16,132 bases of DNA from Aquifex aeolicus. Its GTDB lineage: Bacteria > Aquificota > Aquificia > Aquificales > Aquificaceae. The translations under genes and the position numbers were made by a program. Below the pieces are notes generated by a model. The model ran no database searches. It saw only the letters and a program-made list of their open reading frames with translations, and was not told the DNA's origin. The stretch covers positions 1 through 16,132 of the forward strand of contig DQVZ01000042.1 of assembly GCA_015661465.1 (NCBI GenBank), given 5' to 3'. Of this stretch, positions 6,072 through 12,069 are shown piece after piece; position 1 is the first letter of the stretch; the number at the start of each line of letters is the position of its first letter.

Positions 6072-6954
6072 CTATAAGAGGGTAAAGAAGCCGCTAAATA
6101 TTCCGAATCTCGAAGTAGAAATAGGCTTTGGAAGGGGAGATTTTATAGTAAAACTCGCTAATGAAAATCCAGAAAAAAACTTCTTCGGTATAGAGCTATC
6201 TCAAATATCGGTTGAAAAGCTTATGAAAAGGGTTAAAAAGGAAAACCTAAAAAATATATATTGCACCCGTATAGACGCATATTGGGGATTCTTCTTACTT
6301 TTTAAAGACAACTATATCGAAAACATTTACATGAATTACCCTGACCCTTGGTTTAAGAAAAAACATCATAAGAGGAGGCTTACAACACCCGAGAGATTGT
6401 ATATATTTACGAAAAAACTAAAACTTCGGGGTGAAATAAGAATACGTTCCGATAATTATGAGTTCATCGAATTTACGAAAGAGTCTGCTGAAGGACTTGA
6501 ATGTTTTGAAATAGAGGAAGGTATACTTGACATTAAAGAGCCGATAACAAAGTACGAAAGTAAATGGCTTTCTATGGGAAGAACCCTCCATAAGCTGATT
6601 TTAAGAAAAGTTAAAGAACCTAAATTTATCCCTCATCCAACTTTAGAGGAGGTGGCAGAGGTGTTTCCCGTAAAGGTTAAAGCTAAAGAGCTGAGAATTA
6701 AGGATTTAGAGAACAAAGAATTTAAACTTGATGAAGAAGTATACTTTAAAACCTTTAAGATTTGGCAAAGGGAAGGAAGCTATCTAGTGGAAAGTCTTCT
6801 TTCCGAAAAAGGCTATTTCCAAAAATTCTTTATACAAATAAAGAAAAAAGATAACGATTACGTTATAGATATATCTCCTTACAGCGAGGTTTTAAGGACT
6901 AAAAACCTCCAAAAATCGATAAATAAGGTAGCAGAAATTATTTCCGATTCTTAG
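6055..6954 (+). CDS. trmB: tRNA (guanine-N7-)-methyltransferase with C-terminal extension
   Basis: TrmB makes m7G46 in the tRNA variable loop using SAM. The 299-residue protein has the class I methyltransferase motif EIGFGRGDF (22-30), FGIELSQ (44-50) with the acidic SAM-ribose residue, and the signature [19 protein letters not shown] (95-113), which holds the catalytic and tRNA-binding residues. SAM-fold homology ends near residue 188. About 110 further residues (189-299) form a mixed alpha/beta extension, while the N-terminal segment of mesophilic TrmB (E. coli, 239 residues) is nearly absent. An extra C-terminal domain is known for TrmB of some thermophiles. The ATG at 6055 has no Shine-Dalgarno and lies 4 bases after a TATATA. 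The 3' end overlaps tatA by 4 bases. Confidence 0.93.
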   Translation: MSCYINYKRVKKPLNIPNLEVEIGFGRGDFIVKLANENPEKNFFGIELSQISVEKLMKRVKKENLKNIYCTRIDAYWGFFLLFKDNYIENIYMNYPDPWFKKKHHKRRLTTPERLYIFTKKLKLRGEIRIRSDNYEFIEFTKESAEGLECFEIEEGILDIKEPITKYESKWLSMGRTLHKLILRKVKEPKFIPHPTLEEVAEVFPVKVKAKELRIKDLENKEFKLDEEVYFKTFKIWQREGSYLVESLLSEKGYFQKFFIQIKKKDNDYVIDISPYSEVLRTKNLQKSINKVAEIISDS

Positions 6955-7175
6955 GCTTTAACTTCTTCCTTTTCTTCTCTCTTTTCTTCGGTCCTGACAT
7001 CTTCAGCTTTTACTTCCTTTACAGATTCTGTTTCACCCGAAAGTGCTTTCCTGAAGTTTCTTATTCCTTCCCCTAAAGCTCTACCCGCCTCCGGAAGCTT
7101 ACCTGCTCCAAAAAGGAGTAGGACTATGGCCAAAATAATTATCAACTCTGTCATGGATATTCCGCCTGGAAACAT
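6951..7175 (-). CDS. tatA: Sec-independent translocase subunit TatA
   Basis: A 74-residue TatA-family protein: a short periplasmic N-terminus, one membrane helix ([20 protein letters not shown], 9-28), the FGAGKLPE hinge (22-29), the amphipathic helix [15 protein letters not shown] (31-45), then an acidic and basic cytoplasmic tail rich in Glu and Lys. TatA oligomerises to open the path for folded twin-arginine substrates. The ATG at 7175 follows an AAGGAGG (7190 to 7184) embedded in the last codons of the preceding tatA paralogue; a second ATG lies seven codons on. Only 3 bases separate the two paralogues, so they are co-translated. No tatC is in the window. The 3' end overlaps trmB by 4 bases. 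Confidence 0.92.
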   Translation of the reverse strand: MFPGGISMTELIIILAIVLLLFGAGKLPEAGRALGEGIRNFRKALSGETESVKEVKAEDVRTEEKREEKEEVKA

Positions 7176-7178
7176 TAG

Positions 7179-7352
7179 CTAATCCTCCTTCTTAATTTCT
7201 TTACCTTTTTCTTCTTCTCCGGAAAGGGCTTTTTTGAAGTTCCTAATTCCTTCTCCCAAACCTCTACCTATTTCGGGAAGCTTAGAAGCACCAAAGAGTA
7301 GTAATATTATGAGTAATATAATTAATAACTGCCACGGTAAAGGAAAATGCAT
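7179..7352 (-). CDS. tatA: Second, shorter TatA-family protein (57 residues)
   Basis: A complete 57-codon gene found by reading the gap between rpsR and the first tatA. It starts at ATG 7352, with AGGAGGG (7363 to 7357) upstream, and ends at TAG 7179. The protein has a membrane helix (about 8-22), the hinge [10 protein letters not shown] (20-29) and the amphipathic [18 protein letters not shown] (29-46), nearly identical to the neighbouring copy, but its charged tail is only about 11 residues long. This is a tandem duplication; one copy may act as TatA and the other as a TatB substitute, although neither has the longer TatB-type tail. A weak promoter-like pair (TTGCTT at 7400-7395, TAAATT at 7377-7372, 17-base spacer) and a GTTTAA-T-TTAAAC palindrome (7368-7380) lie in the 59-bp gap before it. 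Confidence 0.9.
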   Translation of the reverse strand: MHFPLPWQLLIILLIILLLFGASKLPEIGRGLGEGIRNFKKALSGEEEKGKEIKKED

Positions 7353-7411
7353 GTTACCCTCCTAAAGGTTTAATTTAAACAGAAAAGAGGAAGAAAGCAA
7401 GAATGTAGATA

Positions 7412-7630
7412 TTAATAAACAACGTAAGGGAGCAATCCAAGTTGTCTTGCCCTTTTTATTTGAACTGCAAGTCTTCTTTGATGTTTAGCACAAAGGCCTG
7501 TTTGTTTTCTCGATTTTATCCTTCCCCTTTCAGTCATGAAGTTCCTTAACTCTTCATAGTTTTTATAGTCAGGTTCCCTTTTCTGCTCACAATAAACACA
7601 GACCTTCTTTTTAGCCGCTCTTACTACCAT
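7412..7630 (-). CDS. rpsR: 30S ribosomal protein bS18
   Basis: A 72-residue S18, which pairs with S6 on the central domain of 16S rRNA (platform of the 30S subunit). The core FMTERGRIKSRKQTGLCAKHQRRLA (31-55) with the following IKRARQLGLLPY (58-69) is diagnostic. Cys11, Cys14, Cys47 and His50 form a CxxC...CxxxH set, the zinc-binding (C+) form of S18, lost in many bacteria. It is the third gene of rpsF-ssb-rpsR. A strong AGGAGG (7644 to 7639) sits 8 bases before the ATG, directly after the ssb stop codon 18 bases upstream. A 59-bp gap without a clear terminator follows before the tatA pair. Confidence 0.97.
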   Translation of the reverse strand: MVVRAAKKKVCVYCEQKREPDYKNYEELRNFMTERGRIKSRKQTGLCAKHQRRLAVQIKRARQLGLLPYVVY

Positions 7631-7648
7631 ATCACTTACCTCCTACAA

Positions 7649-8095
7649 TTAAAAGGGAATTTCATCCTCCTCATCAAAAGGAGGTTTTTCAACCTCCTCA
7701 TCGGAAAGCTTCTTAATCTCTTCCTCAATACTACTTATTGTTTCTTCTTCTTCCGAAACTTCTTCAGTACCCTTTGGCCTACTTATGAGTTTTATGCTTT
7801 CCGCAACTATTCTCACTTTAGAAAACTTCTTCCCTTCCCTTTCCCACTTTTCCTGAACTAACCTGCCTTCAACTAGAACCATATAACCTTTAGAGAATCT
7901 GGTAGCCCAGTCTTCCGCAGGCTTTCCGTAAGCCTTTACGTCAAAAAAGTGAGTTTCTTCCTGCCATTGTCCCTCTTGATTTCTATATCGGCGGTTATAT
8001 GCAATAGTTAAGTCTACAACGGGTGTTCCCTTGGGAAGATAGGTAATTACGGGGTCTTTAGTAAGCCTGCCTATTAAAAGAACCTTATTAAGCAT
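7649..8095 (-). CDS. ssb: Single-stranded DNA-binding protein
   Basis: A 148-residue SSB. The OB-fold covers about residues 1-108 (MLNKVLLIGRLTKDP at the start, ETHFFDVKAYGKPAEDW at 47-63, GYMVLVEGRL at 70-79). A Glu-rich linker (111-140) follows, then the conserved acidic tip DEEDEIPF (141-148), which recruits replication and repair partners. It covers single-stranded DNA during replication. The ATG at 8095 overlaps the end of rpsF by 8 bases and has a GGAG about 9 bases upstream, indicating translational coupling. The Glu-Glu and Pro-Pro codons near the end create GAGGAG and CCTCCT tracts that form a hairpin upstream of rpsR (listed separately). Confidence 0.96.
   Translation of the reverse strand: MLNKVLLIGRLTKDPVITYLPKGTPVVDLTIAYNRRYRNQEGQWQEETHFFDVKAYGKPAEDWATRFSKGYMVLVEGRLVQEKWEREGKKFSKVRIVAESIKLISRPKGTEEVSEEEETISSIEEEIKKLSDEEVEKPPFDEEDEIPF
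7679..7698 (-). promoter_or_regulatory. GAAA-loop hairpin in the ssb 3' end, upstream of rpsR
   Basis: Read on the minus strand, AGGAGGTT (7698-7691), GAAA (7690-7687) and AACCTCCT (7686-7679) form a perfect 8-bp stem closed by a GNRA tetraloop and followed by TTTG. The CCTCCT arm can also pair with the downstream AGGAGG at 7671-7666 or with the rpsR ribosome-binding site AGGAGG at 7644-7639. The three pairings are mutually exclusive. It could tune rpsR translation relative to ssb, or stall or pause polymerase. The U-tract is too short for a normal terminator. The arms coincide with Glu-Glu and Pro-Pro codons, so coding constraint may explain them. Confidence 0.4.
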
Positions 8096-8426
8096 TCTTC
8101 TTTACTCCACTTTCCTTAATTTGAAAATTTAACCACCTTATTACATCTTCATCAATTTTCAGTTGGAAATCTAATTCGTTTGCGAGCTGAGGGTTTTGGG
8201 TTTTGAACTGAAGTAAATAATACCTTGCGTTATTGAACTTGTTGATTGGGTAGGCCAGCGTTTTCATTCCCCAATCTTCCTCGTAGAGTATTTCGCCTCC
8301 CTTTTGTTCAATAAACCCTTTTACTTGCTCTACTTTCTTTTTCACCTCCTCTTCGTTTAAAGTTGGCTTTAGAGCAAATACGGTTTCGTAATACCTCAAA
8401 GTTTTATAGTGCCTCAATCTTGGCAT
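8088..8426 (-). CDS. rpsF: 30S ribosomal protein bS6
   Basis: A 112-residue S6, partner of S18 on the 30S platform. The RRM-like fold is evident from RYYETVFALKPTLNEEE (11-27), GGEILYEEDWGMKTLAYPI (43-61) and NNARYYLLQF (65-74). Compared with the usual start (M-R-x-Y-E), this protein has about ten extra N-terminal residues (MPRLRHYKTL). The ATG at 8426 is nevertheless supported by GGGAGGT (8438 to 8432), 5 to 6 bases upstream, and A. aeolicus S6 begins the same way as I recall it. It heads rpsF-ssb-rpsR and is preceded by a hairpin-rich leader. It overlaps ssb by 8 bases. Confidence 0.96.
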   Translation of the reverse strand: MPRLRHYKTLRYYETVFALKPTLNEEEVKKKVEQVKGFIEQKGGEILYEEDWGMKTLAYPINKFNNARYYLLQFKTQNPQLANELDFQLKIDEDVIRWLNFQIKESGVKKNA

Positions 8427-8493
8427 GCCTTACCTCCCGGACCTAAATTTAGGGTCTCCCCGCAGGTGCGGGGAAACGAGGTTGAAAATTATA
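8427..8493 (-). promoter_or_regulatory. rpsF leader: -10 box, two hairpins and a potential anti-Shine-Dalgarno
   Basis: On the minus strand a perfect TATAAT (8493 to 8488) lies just after the speE stop, which would start a leader of about 55 bases. The leader holds ACCTC (8482 to 8478), a 6-bp GC hairpin CCCCGC-ACCT-GCGGGG (8474 to 8459), the palindrome CCTAAATTTAGG (8453 to 8442) extendable to GACC/GGTC with one bulge, CCG, then the ribosome-binding site GGGAGGT (8438 to 8432). ACCTC is complementary to GAGGT of that site, so the hairpins could bring them together and block initiation. S6:S18 is known to bind rpsF leaders through a CCG-containing motif; whether this leader is a member is inference. 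No -35 is recognisable. No U-tract follows the GC hairpin, so it is not a standard terminator. Confidence 0.45.
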
Positions 8494-8495
8494 TT

Positions 8496-9338
8496 TTAGT
8501 ATTTGTACTCTCCATTTACAAGTTTATCGTAGAATTTTTCAGGAAGGAATGCGTATTCGTGCATATCAGCATCGTAAATTTTAGTTTGAACTTTTACTTC
8601 CCTTATGGGCGAGCGAACATGATACTTTTTAGAGGCTATCGAAAAGGTCCACCAATAGCCTGCGTATATCGGAATGATAGAAGTGTAAAGGTCAACAATA
8701 GGGAATACCTTCTTTAATCTTTGCTGTATGGTTCTTACCATATCCAGATGGTAGTGAATGGATTCTGTTTGAGCTACAAATATTCCATCTTCTTTGAGAG
8801 CTTTGTACACATATCTGAAGAAATCCTCGGTAGTAAGAACGTGGGCAAATCCTACCGGGTCTGTTGAATCTACTATGATTACATCAAATTCATTTTCGTA
8901 ATCTTGAATATATTTGTATCCATCCTCGTTTACAACTATTGCCCTGGAATCATTGAAACCAACTGACAAAGACGGGAAAAATTTTTTAGACACCTCTATA
9001 ACTTCTTTATCTATATCAACGAGAATAGCCCTTTCTACAACATCGTGTTTCAAAACTTCCCTCAGAGTTCCTCCATCTCCCCCACCTATGATTAAGACGT
9101 TTTTGGGCTCTGGGTGAGCATGCAGGGGAACATGGGCTAGATACTCGTGGTAGAGAAACTCATATTTTTCATCCAGTTGGACTACACCGTCTAGAATTAG
9201 CATCCTACCGAACTCAGGACTCTCCACTACCTGTATTTCCTGGTAAGGGCTTTTACCTTGGTAAAGTATCTTAGAGATTGTGTAGCAGTGTCTTATAGGA
9301 GCATAAGGGTCTCTTTCTATGAAAACAATATCCCTCAT
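8496..9338 (-). CDS. speE: Polyamine aminopropyltransferase (spermidine synthase)
   Basis: SpeE transfers the aminopropyl group of decarboxylated SAM to putrescine or a longer polyamine. The 280-residue protein has the N-terminal beta domain (1-55) with YQEIQVVES (32-40) and GRMLILDGVVQ (44-54). It also has YHEYLAHVPL (63-72), the decarboxy-SAM site IGGGDGG (84-90), the acid in LVDID (106-110) and the catalytic DSTDP (157-161), with Asp157 and Asp160. In thermophiles such enzymes often accept agmatine or make long and branched polyamines; sequence alone does not settle this. The ATG at 9338 has no Shine-Dalgarno, and a TAAAAT ends 6 bases before it. It is divergent from mog with 35 bp between the starts, and 69 bp separate its stop from rpsF. 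Confidence 0.95.
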   Translation of the reverse strand: MRDIVFIERDPYAPIRHCYTISKILYQGKSPYQEIQVVESPEFGRMLILDGVVQLDEKYEFLYHEYLAHVPLHAHPEPKNVLIIGGGDGGTLREVLKHDVVERAILVDIDKEVIEVSKKFFPSLSVGFNDSRAIVVNEDGYKYIQDYENEFDVIIVDSTDPVGFAHVLTTEDFFRYVYKALKEDGIFVAQTESIHYHLDMVRTIQQRLKKVFPIVDLYTSIIPIYAGYWWTFSIASKKYHVRSPIREVKVQTKIYDADMHEYAFLPEKFYDKLVNGEYKY

Positions 9339-9344
9339 ACCACT

Positions 9345-9367
9345 ATTTTAGCCCAATAGCTTAAAAT
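9345..9367. promoter_or_regulatory. Divergent pair of TAAAAT boxes between speE and mog
   Basis: The 35-bp gap 9339-9373 contains TAAAAT on the minus strand (9350 to 9345) exactly 6 bases before the speE ATG, and TAAAAT on the plus strand (9362-9367) exactly 6 bases before the mog ATG. Neither gene has a Shine-Dalgarno. The mirror-image geometry is what two leaderless promoters would look like, with any -35 elements lying in or beyond the opposite gene's start. I could not find convincing -35 boxes. Confidence 0.4.
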
Positions 9368-9373
9368 TTAGTT

Positions 9374-9910
9374 ATGGCTGAAAAGAAAGCGGTAATAGGG
9401 GTTGTTACAATTTCCGACAGAGCAAGTAAAGGTATATACGAAGACATAAGCGGTAAAGCGATTATTGATTATCTGAAAGATGTAATAATTACTCCCTTTG
9501 AAATAGAGTACAGAGTAATACCGGACGAAAGGGAATTGATAGAGAAGACTTTGATAGAGCTTGTGGATAAAAAAGGATGTAGTTTAATACTCACTACCGG
9601 CGGAACAGGTCCTGCCCCGAGAGATGTTACTCCAGAAGCTACCCAAAACGTATGTGAAAAAATGCTTCCAGGTTTCGGAGAGCTTATGAGACAGGTTTCC
9701 CTAAAGCAAGTTCCCACGGCAATACTCTCGAGACAAACCGCCGGAATAAGGGGAAGCTGTCTTATAGTGAATTTACCGGGGAAACCTCAGTCTATAAAAG
9801 TATGTCTGGATGCTGTAATGCCGGCAATTCCATACTGTATAGACCTTATAGGTGGTGCATACATAGATACGGACCCTAATAAAGTAAAAGCCTTTAGACC
9901 GAAAAAGTAA
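9374..9910 (+). CDS. mog: Molybdopterin adenylyltransferase
   Basis: Mog activates molybdopterin as MPT-AMP before metal insertion in molybdenum/tungsten cofactor synthesis. The 178-residue protein has the MoaB/Mog fold: GVVTISDRASKG (9-20), VIPDE (48-52), the binding loop TTGGTGPAPRDVTPEAT (74-90) and NLPGKPQSI (133-141). Asp51 and Asp84 correspond to the catalytic Asp49 and Asp82 of E. coli MogA. It is longer than MoaB and lacks the MoeA domains, which supports Mog. No other moa or moe gene is nearby. The ATG at 9374 has no Shine-Dalgarno and a TAAAAT 6 bases upstream. Its stop is 3 bases from the stop of the convergent phosphoribosyltransferase gene. Confidence 0.93.
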   Translation: MAEKKAVIGVVTISDRASKGIYEDISGKAIIDYLKDVIITPFEIEYRVIPDERELIEKTLIELVDKKGCSLILTTGGTGPAPRDVTPEATQNVCEKMLPGFGELMRQVSLKQVPTAILSRQTAGIRGSCLIVNLPGKPQSIKVCLDAVMPAIPYCIDLIGGAYIDTDPNKVKAFRPKK

Positions 9911-9913
9911 AAC

Positions 9914-10567
9914 CTAGGCCTCTAAAATGCCTTTTTCTTCTGCTCTTTTTAAGTACTCCTTAGCTTCTTCGTCGGAAAGTTGGTGAAAGTCCCGATAAAA
10001 CATCCCTACGGCGAAACTCGAAGAACTCACAGAGTAGTAGCAGATAAATTTATCCATATAATTTTCAAGTTTCCTTTTTGAATCCGAAGGACATACAGGC
10101 ACAGCTACAATAACTTCCAGGGCACCTTTGCCCTTTGCATACCCCGCAGCTGCAATAGCTGTATACCCTGTAGCTACTCCGTCGTCCACAATTATAACCT
10201 GTCTACCTTCCAGCTTCGGATATCCGCGAGGAGCAAACTTCTTTTCCCTTTCCCTCAGTTCTTTAAGTTCCTTCTTTATTACATCCTTAATCTCCTCCTC
10301 AGTTAAATAGTTAAGAACACTTGAATCGTAATAAGGGGTTCCGTTCGGGTCGATGGCTCCAAAACCTGCTTCCTCATTCCAAGGCAGTCCTAACTTCCTT
10401 ACTACTATTACAGCCATGGGTATTTTAAAATAATTGGCTATCTTGTAAGCAACGGGTATTCCACCTCTTGGTATGGCTAAAACTATCGGATTCTTTTTAA
10501 CATCGATTATCCCCTCTAAAGCCTGGGCTAGAAGTTCTCCCGCTTCATCCCTATCTCTAAACATCAT
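9914..10567 (-). CDS. Phosphoribosyltransferase-domain protein
   Basis: A 217-residue protein of the orphan type I phosphoribosyltransferase family (COG1926-like). The PRPP loop VIIVDDGVATGYT (123-135) is intact, with the acidic pair followed by G-x-A-T-G. The N-terminal half shows LAIPRGGIPVAYKIA (29-43) and VVRKLGLPWNEEAGFGAI (55-72), characteristic of this group, and a helical insert (about 90-115) follows. The natural substrate of this family is not established; it lacks the motifs of known purine, pyrimidine or orotate enzymes. It starts ATGATG at 10567, overlapping the upstream gene by 4 bases, with an AAGGA upstream. It is the last gene of the sfsA unit. Confidence 0.85.
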   Translation of the reverse strand: MMFRDRDEAGELLAQALEGIIDVKKNPIVLAIPRGGIPVAYKIANYFKIPMAVIVVRKLGLPWNEEAGFGAIDPNGTPYYDSSVLNYLTEEEIKDVIKKELKELREREKKFAPRGYPKLEGRQVIIVDDGVATGYTAIAAAGYAKGKGALEVIVAVPVCPSDSKRKLENYMDKFICYYSVSSSSFAVGMFYRDFHQLSDEEAKEYLKRAEEKGILEA

Positions 10568-10941
10568 TTAAGTTTCCTTATGAGGCTATCGATATTGTCG
10601 AGTTTTCTATAGGCCTGTAGTAAAACGTAGCTAATTTGCTCATTGGTAGCGATTGAAAGGTCATAAAGAATAGAACTTATGTCCTTTAAAATGTTATACA
10701 GGGTTGTGTATAAACCTTGGTCTAATTTTTTTTCGGGATTAGGAATATCTTGAAATACTTCTTCTACGATTCTGGCAAGTCTCATAAGCTTCTCCGCCAA
10801 TCCTCTAACCTCAAAATCGTATTTGTAAATGGTAATTACATCTTCATATCTTTCCTCTATTTCTTTCATTACACTTTTAAGCAACAAGTCTTCCAGAAAT
10901 TTCACGTCACTCATTAACTTAAAGAATACTTCTTCGGTCAA
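10564..10941 (-). CDS. Unrecognised helical protein
   Basis: A 125-residue protein with no family I can name. It is predicted to be all helical: charged amphipathic helices at about 1-33, 40-65 and 72-123, with no membrane segment, no cysteine and many Leu, Ile and Tyr residues at heptad-like spacing. The start is probably TTG at 10941, since TTGA there overlaps the sfsA stop by 4 bases, and its own end overlaps the phosphoribosyltransferase start by 4 bases (ATGA). This locks it into a three-gene translationally coupled unit. The next in-frame ATG would be nine codons later. It may be a small helical adaptor or partner of the adjacent enzymes, but nothing in the sequence says which. Confidence 0.7.
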   Translation of the reverse strand: MTEEVFFKLMSDVKFLEDLLLKSVMKEIEERYEDVITIYKYDFEVRGLAEKLMRLARIVEEVFQDIPNPEKKLDQGLYTTLYNILKDISSILYDLSIATNEQISYVLLQAYRKLDNIDSLIRKLK

Positions 10942-11594
10942 GTTTTTCCATAAAAATTAAGCTTTTCGACGACTTTTATTTCTCCAAGGCATACTTTACA
11001 CCTGAGAACGATAGCTTCAAATCCCATATTTATATACTTGTAAAAAGCCTTACAGAAATCAGGGTCTGTTTCACAATTAGGCCTAAATTCTTCAAAATCT
11101 TCCCTCTGAACTACGAACACCAACAGAGGTTTATACTTACCTGAAAATCTTATAAGATTCTCTATATGCTCCTTTCCCCTCTTTGTGGGTGCATCGGGAA
11201 ACATAGCAACTCCTTTCTTAACTAAATTTACGGATTTAACTTCTACGAGCTTATCGTCTATTAAAAAATCAATTCTACGGTTTCCGATTTTAACTTCCCT
11301 TTTCAAAATGGAAAATTTCCAGTTTTCCCGAACATATTCTTCGAAAAGTTTTCCGGCATAATTGGATTCTATACATACAAGTCCTTTTTCAGCTTTAGCG
11401 ATTAAGATTTCGTATAAATATTTACCTTTTAATTTTTTCCTTACAAAAACAGTGTTATAAGGTTTTAGAAGTTCCTCCAGTTTTCCCGTATTTCTGATTA
11501 GAGCTTTTTGCTTTCTTCCTTCTAAAAATATCTCCCCGACAAATCTGTTTAAGCGTTTTATAAATATGGCAGGAATTACGGGCGGAAGTACCAT
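10938..11594 (-). CDS. sfsA: SfsA family protein (nuclease-like fold)
   Basis: A 218-residue SfsA homologue. The N-terminal OB-like part has FIKRLNRFVGEI (11-22), ALIRNTGKLEELL (31-43) and VRKKLKGKYLYEI (51-63). The C-terminal part has REVKIGNRRIDFLI (99-112), LVEVKSVNLV (116-125), FPDAPTKRGKEHIENL (132-147) and FVVQREDFEEFRPN (160-173). Glu100, Asp109, Glu118 and Lys120 form the E...D...ExK layout of PD-(D/E)XK nucleases, the fold to which SfsA is assigned. E. coli SfsA was named for sugar fermentation stimulation and DNA binding, but its biochemical activity is unclear. It heads a coupled three-gene unit. There is no Shine-Dalgarno; TAACAT lies 6 bases before the ATG at 11594, and fabZ diverges 22 bp away. 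Confidence 0.88.
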   Translation of the reverse strand: MVLPPVIPAIFIKRLNRFVGEIFLEGRKQKALIRNTGKLEELLKPYNTVFVRKKLKGKYLYEILIAKAEKGLVCIESNYAGKLFEEYVRENWKFSILKREVKIGNRRIDFLIDDKLVEVKSVNLVKKGVAMFPDAPTKRGKEHIENLIRFSGKYKPLLVFVVQREDFEEFRPNCETDPDFCKAFYKYINMGFEAIVLRCKVCLGEIKVVEKLNFYGKT

Positions 11595-11600
11595 AAAAAC

Positions 11601-11610
11601 ATGTTAAAAT
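11601..11610. promoter_or_regulatory. Overlapping -10-like boxes between sfsA and fabZ
   Basis: The 22-bp gap 11595-11616 contains TAAAAT (11605-11610, plus) 6 bases before the fabZ ATG. It also contains TAACAT (11606 to 11601, minus) 6 bases before the sfsA ATG; the two boxes share two bases. Neither gene has a Shine-Dalgarno. The fabZ box is the better match. No -35 is evident. Confidence 0.35.
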
Positions 11611-11616
11611 ATCACC

Positions 11617-12069
11617 ATGGATATTCAGGAAATAATTAATATTCTTCCCCATAGATATCCTATACTTCTCGTTGACAAAATCCTGGAAATAGAAGAAGGA
11701 AAAAGGATTGTAGGTTTAAAAAATGTCAGTGTTAACGAGCCCGTATTTCAGGGACACTTTCCCGGATTTCCACTATTTCCAGGTGTTTACATACTGGAAG
11801 CTATGGCTCAAGTAGGCGGAATATTGATGATAAAATCCCTTAATCTCGAAATAGGGAAGTACGCTATAGTTTTTGCGGGAATAGACGATGCACGTTTTAA
11901 AAGACCCGTTTATCCTGGAGACCAGTTAATTTTGGAGTTAGAAGTGATTTCCCTTAAAAAAGCTTTATCCAAGATGAAAGGGGTAGCTAAAGTAAAGGAA
12001 GAGATAGTTGCCGAAGCTATACTTCTCGCTGCAGCAAGAAAACTCGAAGACATTAAAAAGAATGCCTGA
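11617..12069 (+). CDS. fabZ: 3-hydroxyacyl-[acyl-carrier-protein] dehydratase FabZ
   Basis: FabZ dehydrates beta-hydroxyacyl-ACP in type II fatty acid synthesis. The 150-residue hot-dog protein has the N-terminal [12 protein letters not shown] (9-20), the active-site segment [13 protein letters not shown] (44-56) with catalytic His47, and EAMAQVGG (61-68) with catalytic Glu61. It then has the conserved [16 protein letters not shown] (89-104 approximately). FPLFPG replaces the more usual F-P-x-M-P-G. The ATG at 11617 has no ribosome-binding site; TAAAAT lies 6 bases before it. FabZ is often next to lpx genes, but here it stands alone between divergent sfsA and a convergent cytochrome-assembly-like gene that it overlaps by 17 bases. 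Confidence 0.95.
   Translation: MDIQEIINILPHRYPILLVDKILEIEEGKRIVGLKNVSVNEPVFQGHFPGFPLFPGVYILEAMAQVGGILMIKSLNLEIGKYAIVFAGIDDARFKRPVYPGDQLILELEVISLKKALSKMKGVAKVKEEIVAEAILLAAARKLEDIKKNA

Noticed and set aside
8459-8474. CCCCGC-ACCT-GCGGGG hairpin as a rho-independent terminator of speE
   Set aside because: No U-tract follows on either strand; it fits better as a leader structure of rpsF.
9916-9936. AGGC...GCCT followed by a short T run after mog, a possible terminator
   Set aside because: The stem is only 4 bp with a 9-base loop, and it lies within the end of the convergent coding sequence, where the T run encodes Lys codons on the other strand.
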